Below, in pieces: positions 1 to 13,041 of a DNA stretch of 64,000 nt. Location: assembly GCF_000151315.2 (NCBI RefSeq), contig NW_011887301.1, forward strand, positions 288,631 through 352,630. The letters are read 5' to 3'. A program made the translations under genes and the position numbers. Position 1 is the first letter of the stretch, and each line of letters starts with the position of its first letter. Source of the stretch: Capsaspora owczarzaki ATCC 30864. Taxonomy: Eukaryota > Opisthokonta > Filasterea. The notes under the pieces are model-generated. The model was given only the letters and a program-made list of their open reading frames with translations, ran no database searches and had not been told where the DNA came from.

Positions 1-279
1 CCCATTTCCACTTCAACTCCTGAAGCTCCAGCATCGTCGAATCCAAACGGAGACAGCGGCTTTTGCTCCCGGCCGAGCTCGTTTTGTTCTAAGAGTCAGC
101 AACACACACACTCTCTCCCAGGGTCATCATTCTTTCCCCCTCCGCCCAGTCATGCTCAAATTTTAATTCGATATTTTCCCCTCATTCATCCAAACAAGAA
201 ACCAACTCCAACTTTTGGCTCGAACTCATTTCATTTTTTTTTCCCCCCCCGTTTTTCTTCAGTTTCTGTTGCTTTGCTG
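1..279 (+). promoter_or_regulatory. Upstream and 5' UTR region of the AMPK alpha gene
   Basis: I see no open frame with protein character here. The stretch is pyrimidine-rich, with a short CA/CT run near 105-118 and T and C runs at 233-250 just before the start codon. It is most simply the promoter and 5' leader of the kinase gene that starts at 280. No TATA box or factor site can be named with confidence. Confidence 0.4.
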
Positions 280-3368
<3,089 letters not shown>

Positions 3369-3529
3369 AGACAGTTTTGTTGTTGTGTGATTTTTGTTTT
3401 TCTTTCGCTTTCTGCTTATTGCGTGTATTCTCTGATGTGACATAGATGTGTAGTGTTGATTTTTAATAAGATTGATCTCTTCTGCATTGCAAGTCGAAGT
3501 CTGAGCGTCTCATTCCCCTTTCTTCCAAA

Positions 3530-6500
3530 ATGGCTGAAGCGACATTGCAAGAAGCCGCGGCTGTCTTTAAGCGACTCCGCCTCAAGACTGAGAACAAGGT
3601 TTGTGCGCTTGCTCTGCGGGCTGCGAATTGAGATCCGCTTGTCCATCCGACGCAATGCTTCCCAGGTGTCGCGGTGGGCTGGAGTCGAAGCGAAAGGGAC
3701 CGAAGGAAGGAGGAAAGGAAAGGAAAGGAAAGGACAGGAGTTTGACGCTCACCATCCATCCCTCCCCTGGAGACTCTCCCGGAATAGCCGATCGCGACTT
3801 TCATGTGCTTACTGTCACATTGAACGCACAATCAGCAGCAGCAGCAGCAGCAGCAGACAAATCAACCATCCGCCAAACAAAAAAAAAAACAAAAAAAAAA
3901 AAAACTGTTCTGTGTTTGGTTTTTTTTTTTTTTTTTTTCGTTCTGTGCAGTGCAGATCGCTGTTGACCATTTGATTCGACGCCATTTGGTGATTGTGTGT
4001 GCTGTGATTTGTGCATCTGCGCTCCATCCATGTGCTGTTGACTGACTCGACCGACCGGATGGGGGGCCCTTCTTCGTTAGTGACTGGTTGTGTGGCGAGG
4101 TCCTTTTTTTTTTTTTTTTTTCTTTTTTTTTTTTTCTAGTCAGTCCCACTCGCTGCGTACCCAACCCCAACCCCCTTCCCTCAACCCGACCACTCACCCA
4201 TGTGTGCTTGTCACAACAGCATTGCTTCGACTGCGACGCCAAGAACTGCACGTGGGCGTCCCCCAAGTACGGCATCTTTATCTGCATTGACTGCGCCGCA
4301 ACGCACCGCTCACTCGGCGTCCACCTGACGTTCGTTCGGTAAGAGCGGCTTTTGAGCTTGGCGTTGGTTACGGATTGCTGTTTTTTTTTGGGGGGGGGGT
4401 GGGCTGTGCTTCGGGACTTGAATGTTTGGGCGACGTGGCTGTTCATCTCACCCGACTGACTGTTGTCATTTTGCTCTCGTATTCTGCCACGGATGCAAAC
4501 AACAGTTCGACCGACCTCGATCGATGGACTTGGCTCCAGCTTCATTGCATGCACATTGGTGGCAACGCAGCCGCTGAACAGTTCTTCCGCCAACATGGTA
4601 CGCCGTTCGTTTGTTTGTGTGTTTGACTCTTCGTTGCTTGCTCACTTCGATGGCGAAATGTGTCACGATCAGGGTGTTCGAGCAAGGACGCACAGCAAAA
4701 GTACAACAGCCGCGCTGCAACTCTTTACCGTGAAAAGATTGCGACGCTCGCGGCTCAAGAGCAAAAGCTCCACGGAGATAAGGTGAGGAAGGAGAACTTT
4801 TCGTCGTCGCTGCGCTGCGCTGTGCTGATTGGGGGAGGGGAACCGCCTCACTCTTTGTTCACATTGTCCTCGTACGTGCAATTTGAACAGATTGTGTTTG
4901 AGAACGTCCATGAGCCTGAAAAGCAGGAAGTCGACTTTTTCGACCCTTCCCACCACTCGTCGGCTCCTCGCTCGCGCGAATCCCCCGCCCTTGGCGCAAG
5001 TGCCAACCCGCTGGGCGATCTGTCCGCTCTCAGTCGGTCTGGCACGGGCTCGCCCGCCCCTGCTCCTGCTGCCGGAGAAGCCGAAGGTAACAACCAAACT
5101 ATATCGTTGTTGGAGGAAACTCTTGCCTCCATTTGCTCGGCACCTTGTTTCTTTTGTGCGCTTGAGTGTTGCTAATGCCGTGGCTCTCTCTCTCTCTCCT
5201 CCTTTTTTTTTTTTTTTTTTTTTTTTTTTTGATCTTCTGCAGCCCGACCCACCTTGAATGTCAACCTGACGCACGACGGAACCGCTGGTCCCGCTTCGGG
5301 CAGCCTGCTTGCCAAACCGAAGGCTTCTTCCGGCTTGGGTGCCAAAAAGTCGGGTGGCCTCGGTGCCAAGAAGGTGGTTGCCAATTTTGACGAGATTGAA
5401 TCTCAAATCAAAGTGCAAGAAGCCCAGGCAGCCAAGTTTGCCGCAGAGATGGCCGCCATGCCGCCAGCCGTCGCTGCTGCCGCTGCAGCTGCATCGTCGG
5501 AACCGACGTCGTCGCGTTTGACTTACGATAACAAGCCAAAGACGCTCACGGCTGAGCAGCAACAAAATGTCGATCGTCTCGGCATGGGCGCTGGACGCAT
5601 GAATTTTGGCGGGTATGCCTTTTGGCTCAGAGTTGCGACGGCGTCTGTCGATGAACGTGGAGGTTGCCAGGGAAACTTACTCATTCATGTGGCCGTTCTT
5701 TTGACTTCACCCATAGTAATGTGCAAAGTCACTCTGCTTCGTCGTCCATGACGGTGGTGCACCAGGAAAAGACGGAGAGCGACTATCGCCCAAACTCCAG
5801 CGTCTATCTCGATTCTCTGGAAAGCAACCGGTTTGGTGGGTCGCGGTTTGACAGCTTTGGCGGCCAAGGCGGGTTTGACAGTTATGGTCAGAGCGCCAAT
5901 TCGTTTGGCTCCTCCAACTTTGGGTATGCGTCCGAGCCCAAGCGAAATGACTTTTTCGACTCGTTCGAGCGAGTGGAACGCGGCGGCTTTGGCGGGCAGT
6001 CGTACGTGTTGAACGCGATGGTCGGATTTTGAGAATGGGTGATGTTGCTGTTGTGCGAAATATGCTCACGCGCTGCGCTGTTTTGGTCTGAGTGTAGAAA
6101 CTCGTCCAACCGCGGTACCGGATTCGGGGGCAACTCTGGCAGCAGCAACACGGGCAACTCCTTTGCCAACCCGTCGTTTGGTAACAACTCGAGCTCATTC
6201 GGAAACAACGCGAGCTCGTTTGGAGGAAACAGTTCGTTTGGCGGAAACTCCTCGTTCGGGGGCAACAGCTCGTTTGGCGGCAACAACAGCAGCAGCAGCA
6301 GCAACAACAACAACAACAGCAACTCGTTCGCTGCAAGCGGTAATTCGTTTGGCGGCAGCTCGTTCGGTGGCAACGGTAGCTCATTTGGCGGCAACAGCGG
6401 GGGTAACGCCTCTTCGTTTGGCAACTCCTCCTTTGGCGGACCTGCCAACAATTCGTCTAGCTCTGGATTTAGCGATGGTATGTGAATTTGCGAGTGATTC

Positions 6501-6978
6501 TGGGAGACTTTGGTTGGAGGCTCGAAAAATGCAGCAACTCACTTGGTCTGTTACTTTGCCTTTGCTAGGCGACTCTGCGTCCAAGCGCTTTGCAGGAGCC
6601 AAGTCCATCTCGTCGGACGCATACTTTGGCCGGTCGGGCTCGGCTGGTGGTGATGATGGCAATCGCGGCAGCTCGCAGCGCTTTGCTGGTCAGACCTCCA
6701 TTTCGAGCGATCAGTACTTTGGTCGCGAGCCGCAGCGATCAGGCAACTCGAGCCACACGTTTTCCGATCAACTCAGCAGCGACATGGATCGTCTGAAGGT
6801 TGGCGCGTCCAAGCTTGCCGACAAGGTTTGTTTTTTTAGGGGCTTTTCTTCAAGGGGGGGGGGAGAGGAATCGTGCCAGCGACTGACTTCTTGGTGTCTG
6901 TATCCTTGTGTTGTTTTCGCTGGTTTTTCGTAGTTGACTGGCATCTACCATGATATTCAAGACAAGTATGGCGCATGA
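3530..6978 (+). CDS. ARFGAP3: ArfGAP2/3 (Glo3p-type) ADP-ribosylation factor GTPase activator
   Basis: Activates GTP hydrolysis by Arf1 on COPI-coated Golgi membranes. Ten exons: 3530-3598, 4220-4338, 4506-4597, 4673-4782, 4891-5086, 5243-5612, 5717-6001, 6098-6477, 6569-6825, 6934-6978, giving 640 residues in frame. The zinc finger is C25-x2-C28-x16-C45-x2-C48, followed by the catalytic arginine R53 in HRSLGVH and by [14 protein letters not shown]. The BoCCS-type segment is present (GLGAKK repeated, then ANFDEIESQ). The C-terminal Glo3 motif occurs twice ([18 protein letters not shown]), which separates it from ArfGAP1. Between them lies a 130-residue Gly/Asn/Ser/Phe repeat zone, longer than in animal homologues. 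Intron 1 (621 bases) carries CAG, AAAGG and poly-T tracts. It could equally be called ARFGAP2; the two paralogues post-date this lineage. Confidence 0.95.
3712..4137. repeat. Microsatellite-rich segment inside ArfGAP intron 1
   Basis: The intron holds an AAAGG-type run near 3711-3737, a CAG run at about 3834-3856, A and T runs at 3880-3938 and a T tract near 4107-4135. It has no coding character; open frames here encode only homopolymers. Confidence 0.7.
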
Positions 6979-7883
6979 TGTTTGCAAAGTCAACGAGGAT
7001 GCTCGTTCTTTGTCTATTTTTTTTTTTTCTGTTCTTTGTGTATGAGAAGGATTTGATTGTTGTGCATTTTTGTACTTGCATTTACCACAATTGCAACAAG
7101 TCACGTTCGATGCGCGAGTCACTGTCTGAATGAAAGATTTCAGGCAATGCTCGGTTTAGGAATTTGAAGCGGACCACAGAAAAAAGAAGAGGGGGATTAC
7201 GGAAATCTGAGAATCACGGTCAGAAATGAAACAAGTGAATCGTCCGAACACTTGAAGAAAGGCTCAAGCATATGAAAAGACACTTCCGTTAATGCAAAGT
7301 CAGTGAAGGGCAGACATTGACGGTCTAGGAATACAGTGAACTGCCATTGTCTGAGAGTCCGTCTGTTTGAGCGTGCAGATGTTTGACTGGCATACGAACA
7401 GCGTTTTTGTTGGCCACTGGAGACGAGAGCTTCGAGCCATCCATCGCGCTTCATCCCAGAGCTGGGGCGAAGTATCCTTTTTTGTGAATGGCTCTATGAG
7501 GAGGATTCCTCGTGGTCGAGGGAGATGCGGCGGCGGCGCGTTCAGACTCGAGAAAAAGGACAAAAATCTCAGACTTTCGCTTTTGTTTCTTGCTTGTTCG
7601 ATTCCTTTCTTGAACGTTTCCCAATACTCATCATCCGAACTTGTCATCCTTGGTTGAGGGCTTTCATTTCATATTTAGTCTCAGTCTTCTTGTGTTGAAT
7701 CTCGTGTGCGTTTCAGGTACCCCCTCTCCCCACTCTTGGGGCTCTGCGCTCTGTGATTGAGAGATGACCCTGTGCTTGTGCTTTGACTAAGAGAATGACG
7801 ATGGAGAACGGGATTGGTGGGCGCGTGAACGAGAAGCGTTGCGAGCAAACTGACTGAGAGCAAACGTTGTAATGCAGGCAGTT
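6979..7883. other. Gap between ArfGAP and the first LRR gene
   Basis: The 3' flank of the ArfGAP gene and the 5' flank of the LRR gene. No gene is recognised. One minus-strand open frame in it is listed separately at low confidence. Confidence 0.4.
7300..7647 (-). CDS. Possible short ORF of unknown function
   Basis: An ATG-initiated 115-codon frame. The first 23 residues (beginning MTSSDDEYWETFKKGIEQ) look protein-like, acidic then helical; the rest does not resemble anything I know and is of mixed composition. No convincing splice donor follows the protein-like start, although a GT lies after codon 27. It may be a first exon, a remnant, or chance. It sits divergently next to the LRR gene at 7884. 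Confidence 0.2.
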   Translation of the reverse strand: MTSSDDEYWETFKKGIEQARNKSESLRFLSFFSSLNAPPPHLPRPRGILLIEPFTKKDTSPQLWDEARWMARSSRLQWPTKTLFVCQSNICTLKQTDSQTMAVHCIPRPSMSALH

Positions 7884-10825
7884 ATGGATGACATGAACGA
7901 GCTCCAGCGCGAGCTGTATGACATAGTCAAGAATGCGACTGAAGATCTCGAGTAAGAGAAACCCCGACGTTATTGGAACAATGTGAGTGTGCGCATGCTG
8001 ACGAATCGGAACCAGTCTGAGTGAGGAACGGATTGACGTTGCTGCAGCTCAAGCGATAGCTGAAGCACTCAAGGTGAACACGACGCTGACTTGGCTCAAG
8101 TATGTCACTTCACTTTGTACTGATGCATTTGGAGTCAGTGGGTGGCGTCAACAGCGGGTAGGCATGGTACTCACTGAAGGAAGGGATACGAACAGGTTGG
8201 AAAAAAATCAGATTGGAGATCCTGAAGCGCAAGCCATTGCTGAGGCGCTCAAGGTGAACACGACGCTGACTTGTCTCGAGTAAGGAAACTGGCTTTGATT
8301 GGTGCGTGTTAGTGAGTGATTGCAGCAACAAGTATTCAGAGTGCTCACCGACGGAGGGGATGCGGGCAGTCTGGGTAACAATCGGATTGGCGATGCTGGA
8401 GCACAATCGCTTGCTGAGGCGCTCAAGGGGAACAAGACGCTGGACGAGCTCGAGTAAGGAATCTCACATTGACTGTTGCATGTGAGTGGGTGAATCCGTA
8501 GAGGACGTGAAGAGTGCTCACTGATGGAGGGATGCGGGCAGTCTGGGTAACAATCAGATTGGCGATGCTGGAGCGCAATCGATTGCTGAAGCGCTCAAGG
8601 TGAACAAGACGCTGGACGAGCTCGAGTAAGGCATCTCACTTTGACTGTTGCATGTGAGTGGGTGAATCCGTAGAGGACGTGAAGAGTGCTCACTGATGGA
8701 GGGATGAGCAGTCTGGCTGGAAGTTTGATTGGCGACGCTGGAGTGCAGGCCATTGCTGAGGCCCTCAAAGTGAACACGACGCTGACTGGGCTCAAGTAAG
8801 TCTCCCACTTTGACTGGTGTATGTGAGTGGGTGAATACAGCAGAGAGCATTTAGAGTGCTCACCGATGGAGGGGATGTGGACAGTCTGGACGGCAATCAG
8901 ATCGGCGATGCTGGAGCGAAGGTGCTTGCTGAGGCACTCAAGGTGAACTCGACGCTGACTAAGCTCGAGTAAGGCATCTCAAATTTACTGATGCATTTGC
9001 GTTGGTGATTTCAACATAGCTTAGAATGCTCACCCATGGAGGGGATGTGGACAGTCTGGACGCCAATCAAATCGGCGATGCTGGAGCGCAGGCCATTGCC
9101 GAGGCACTCAGAGTCAATCCGACGGTGACTAAGCTCAGGTAAGGCACCTCACTTTCTTTGATGCTTGTTAGTGAGCAATCCAGCAGATAGCATTCAGAGT
9201 GCTCACCGATGGAGGGGATGTGGACAGGCTGAGTGAGAATCAAATTGGCGACGCTGGAGCTCAAGCGATCGGTGAGGCGCTCAAAGTGAACACGGGGGTG
9301 ACTTGGCTCAAGTAAGTCTCCCACTTTGACTGGTGTATGTGAGTGAGCAATCCAGCAGAGTGCAATCCGAGTGCTCACTGAAGGGGATGGTCAGTCTGTG
9401 GGAGAATCGGATTGGCGATGCTGGAGCGCAGGCGATTGCCGAGGCACTCAAAGTGAACACGACTCTGAATCGGCTCGGGTAAGGAATCTCACTTTGACTG
9501 GTGTATGTAAGTGAGCAATCCAGCAGAGAGCATTTAGAGTGCTCACCGATGGAGGCGATGGACAGTCTGAGTGAGAATCAGATTGGCAATGTTGGAGCGC
9601 GGGCGATTGCCGAGGCACTCAAAGTGAACACGACGCTGACTGAGCTAGGGTAAGGCACCTCACGTCGAGTCTTGCATGTGAGTGGGTGATTTCAGCAGAG
9701 TGCATTTAGAGTGCTCACCGATGGAGGCGATGGACAGTCTGAGTGAGAATCAGATTGGCAATGTTGGAGCGGAGGCGATTGCCGAGGCACTCAAAGTGAA
9801 CACGACGCTGGCTGTGCTAGGGTAAGGCACCTCACGTCGAGTCTTGCATGTGAGTGGGTGATTTCAGCAGAGTGCAGCAAGGGCGCTCACTGGTGAATCG
9901 AGTGGACAGTTTGCACACAAATGAGATTGGCGATGACGGAGCTTGCGAGCTTGCTGATGCACTCGAAGTGAACACGACGATGACTAAGCTCCAGTAAGCC
10001 GCTGTGCGCTTTGCTGGTATCGAAAACTGAGCCAGTCAGGTATACTTGCTATGTTGTCCATCCCCACTCATGCATTGCGACAGTCTAGACCGTAATTGCA
10101 TGACCTACGGATGTTCCGCGCTTCTAGATGCACGCGAAGACAACTGCAGGCTGGAGCTTACGTAGGTGCTGTTTTGTGAACTTGAACATGAGAGCCTCTT
10201 CCCACGCAAATATTCCTCTAACCAATGGATGGCCGTGCTGACTGCCCACTAATTGTAATTGTTCGCTGCACAGCTTCGACGACCAGATAGGCCGTCTTGC
10301 ATTCATCTGGTTGCCACGAAAGGCAACTGCTGAAGACGTCCAGAGCGTGTTTCTACTGCTGACCAGCGGACTGCAGCTGGAGGATCAATCCGCATCTCTA
10401 CCAGTGTTGCCAGCCGAGATTGCCGCGCGCATCATGGACGAAGCGCACTACTGGCCAGGCGTGCGGCATACCAAGCGATCACGGTTTTATGATGATTCCC
10501 CCGAGCGTATGCTGAAAGTCACACTGCCTAAAAGGATTAGTGGAGGTTCGGTTTGTGTGAAGTCAATTTGCGTGGCTCGTGATATGGGATATGAGGGCTG
10601 CTGCCCGAGGACGACTATTTTGATTTGATTTTCCGAGATGAGCAAGGTGTCATTCGGTACGAATGTGCGATATCCCCGACCGAGTTTTACGGGGATAGCC
10701 TCGAGTGTGCGACGATCCAGCCAGAGACTACTCCCATCCTCCGGGAAATGCGCGAGGGTTGGCAAGTTCAAGTTCGACCCAGCGAGAATGGAACTGTTCT
10801 GTTCGAGACGATTTATTTCGAATGA
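7884..10825 (+). CDS. Leucine-rich-repeat protein A, one repeat per exon, with a C-terminal domain shared with LRR protein B
   Basis: Fifteen exons. Exon 1 (7884-7951) encodes MDDMNELQRELYDIVK. Twelve exons of exactly 84 bases follow (see the repeat entry), then 10084-10161 (78 bases) and 10274 onward. Each 84-base exon encodes one 28-residue ribonuclease-inhibitor-type repeat with the core NQIGDAGAQAIAEALK. Every intron is phase 2. The last exon encodes a domain with LPAEIAARIMDEAHYW and GWQVQVRPS. Compared with LRR protein B (26832-29177), one base is missing near 10590-10615. This puts a stop at 10626-10628 (502 residues), while the conserved frame continues to 10825. The gene may be damaged, differ at its end, or carry a sequencing error. 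No signal peptide or membrane segment is visible, so a cytosolic recognition or scaffold role is a guess from the LRR fold. Confidence 0.8.
8016..9993 (+). repeat. Array of twelve exon-intron LRR cassettes in gene A
   Basis: Exons at 8016-8099, 8196-8279, 8370-8453, 8542-8625, 8712-8795, 8885-8968, 9055-9138, 9228-9311, 9395-9478, 9566-9649, 9738-9821, 9910-9993, each 84 bases. The introns are about 86-96 bases and alike: they begin gtaaggcatctcac or close variants, contain gtgagtg and gtgctcaccgatgga, and end ggacag. Exon plus intron therefore forms a unit of about 175 bases repeated head to tail. Each donor creates an in-frame TAA or TAG, so an unspliced intron would end the protein. Confidence 0.95.
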
Positions 10826-11906
10826 GACAGATTTTCGCGGAAACCCCACCCTGTGCCGTCCGTGGGTTTTCCAGAGCCGTTTCAATTGTGCTGCTGTGTG
10901 GACGAACAACTTGTGAAGCAAAAAAGGCGTTGGTTCCGTTGTCCGTCATTGCCAAGTATTTGCCAACATTGCACCAGTTGTTGAAGTGACAAAAGAAGAA
11001 AAAAAAAAAGGCCACAGAAAAAAAAACGCTTTCAAAAAGCTCGATCGCATAACAAAGTACTTGAAGTGGCCGAACGATACGATGCTACACGATGTTATCT
11101 TCGAGAACGGGGGTGTCCTTGAAGAGCCGATCAGCGGACAGTCGAGTCAAGTCGAGCGTTAGTTGTTGTTTAAAAACAGGCCAAAAAGTCTAGTCAATCA
11201 GTTGACAAGCACGCATCTCCGCTCTCCCCCACTTCGCTCAAAGCCTTCCAGAGCTTTGTGTCAACAAAGAGTTTGCTGCCCGATTGCGAGAGAGATTGTT
11301 GCAACAGCATTTTCAGTGCAACAAAGCAAAAAGTACTCTAGATTGGGATGCGCACCAAGAATCACGCTGTGGTCGAACGCGCTGTAGTCGTGGTGGCCAG
11401 CCCAGGCATTCACACACTTGGCGTACTCGAACGCAGGTACGCGCGACGCAAGGCTGGGCCGAGCAAGTGTATTTTCAAACGTGTTGTTGTTGTCTTCATC
11501 CGTCATTGTCGCTCCTCGTCTTCCGTCCCTCTTCCCCATCGGTTCTTCTTCTCCCCCTTCGTGCGTCTTTCATGCCCTTCTCTTCTTTTGGACTCGCTCT
11601 GCTTTGACTCGTCCGCTCTGTTTCTCTCTTTTGTATTTTGCTTGAAATCAAATTCCGGCGTTCATGTTTGTTTTGGTTGATTTTTTTTTCCCGCGTTTTT
11701 TTTTCTTTCTTTTTTTTCCAATGCAAAACCATCGGCGAACTTGCGTTGACTTTTGATTGGGTTTTATTTCCATGAGGTGACTTTTTTTTTTTTTTTTTTT
11801 TTTTTCAGTCCATTTTCTTTTTTTCTTTTTTCTTTTCCTTCCTTTCGTTCTTTTCTTTTCTTTTTCGTGTGCTTTTTGTTCGTTGTTTGATTTGCTGCTC
11901 AAAATC
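10826..11906. promoter_or_regulatory. Gap and 5' leader upstream of the SREBP gene
   Basis: About 1.1 kb without a recognisable gene. From 11500 it becomes strongly pyrimidine-rich, with T tracts at 11680-11720 and 11782-11840 just before the SREBP start codon. It probably contains the SREBP promoter and leader. I could not identify a sterol-response element. Confidence 0.4.
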
Positions 11907-11921
11907 ATGATGCTTTCCATT

Positions 11922-11955
<34 letters not shown>

Positions 11956-13010
11956 GAATTGTCGCCGCTGCAACCGCCGCCGCCGTCGCCGCTCTCCAGC
12001 AGCAGCACCACGCCCTGTCACCCTCGTCCTCCTCCTCCACCTCCTCCGCTTCCTCCTCCTCTGCTGTCCCGTCGTCGTCGTCCATGGCTGGTGATGCGGT
12101 GCTCGCGAGTGCAACTGCTGCGGCTGCTGCTGCGGCGGCGGTCGCGTCGGGTTCCGCTCAGCATCAGCATCAGCAAAATCAGGCCACTTCTTCCTCCAAT
12201 GCTGCTCCAGCGACGGCGACGGCGACGGCGGCCAACCTCAACTTGTTCAACCTCATGAACATGGACGAGGACGACCCGCTCTTCACCGACTTTGTCCTCT
12301 CCAACTACTACGGCTTTGGCGACCTGGACGACCTCAGCGCGCTGACCGCTCACCAGCAGCAGCAGCAGCAGCAACAACCCCAACCCCAGCTCGGTCTCTT
12401 CAACGCTGCCAACGCAAACTCCATCCATCTCAACAGCCAGTTTGGAGTGCTCGGCGGGCTCGGCGCGCTGGCCGGTCTGCCCACCAGCGCAAATCCCATG
12501 CTCAATGCTGCTGCTGGCCTGGACGTTGCCACGGTGCTCAAGCAGCAGCAGCACTTCCAGCAGCTCCAGCAGCTGCAACTCCAGCAGCAGCAGCTCCAGC
12601 ACATGCACCACCAGGTGTCCAGGGCCAGCTCTGTCTCGCTCGACGCCATGTCCGCCTCGGTCGACGGCAGCAGCACGAGCGGCATGCTGACCTCGCCCGG
12701 ATCGCCGCAGAGCCTCCATAGCCACCTGTCCCCGGCGCCGTCGTCTGCGTCCGTCCACGACGACCACCACATTGCTGCCATCTATAACAACGCTGCTGCG
12801 GCTGCTGCGGGCCCGTCGGCGTCGGCGTCGGCGTCGGCTGCCGTTGCTGCTGCTGCGTCGTTCGCCGCGTCTCCCGCGGGATCAGCCGAGCAGGAGGCCT
12901 TTGTCAATGCTGCCACTGCCGCCGCGCGTGCCTCGGCCAATGGGCTCGATCCCAACGCTGCTGCGGCGGCGGCCTACACGGCTACGATGGCTGCGCACTC
13001 GTCCAACAAC

Positions 13011-13041
<31 letters not shown>

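Noticed and set aside
7984-10000. The regular repeat array at first looks like a CRISPR or satellite array
   Set aside because: The conserved 84-base part is a protein repeat with splice sites on each side, and the spacing sequence is itself conserved. It is an exon array.
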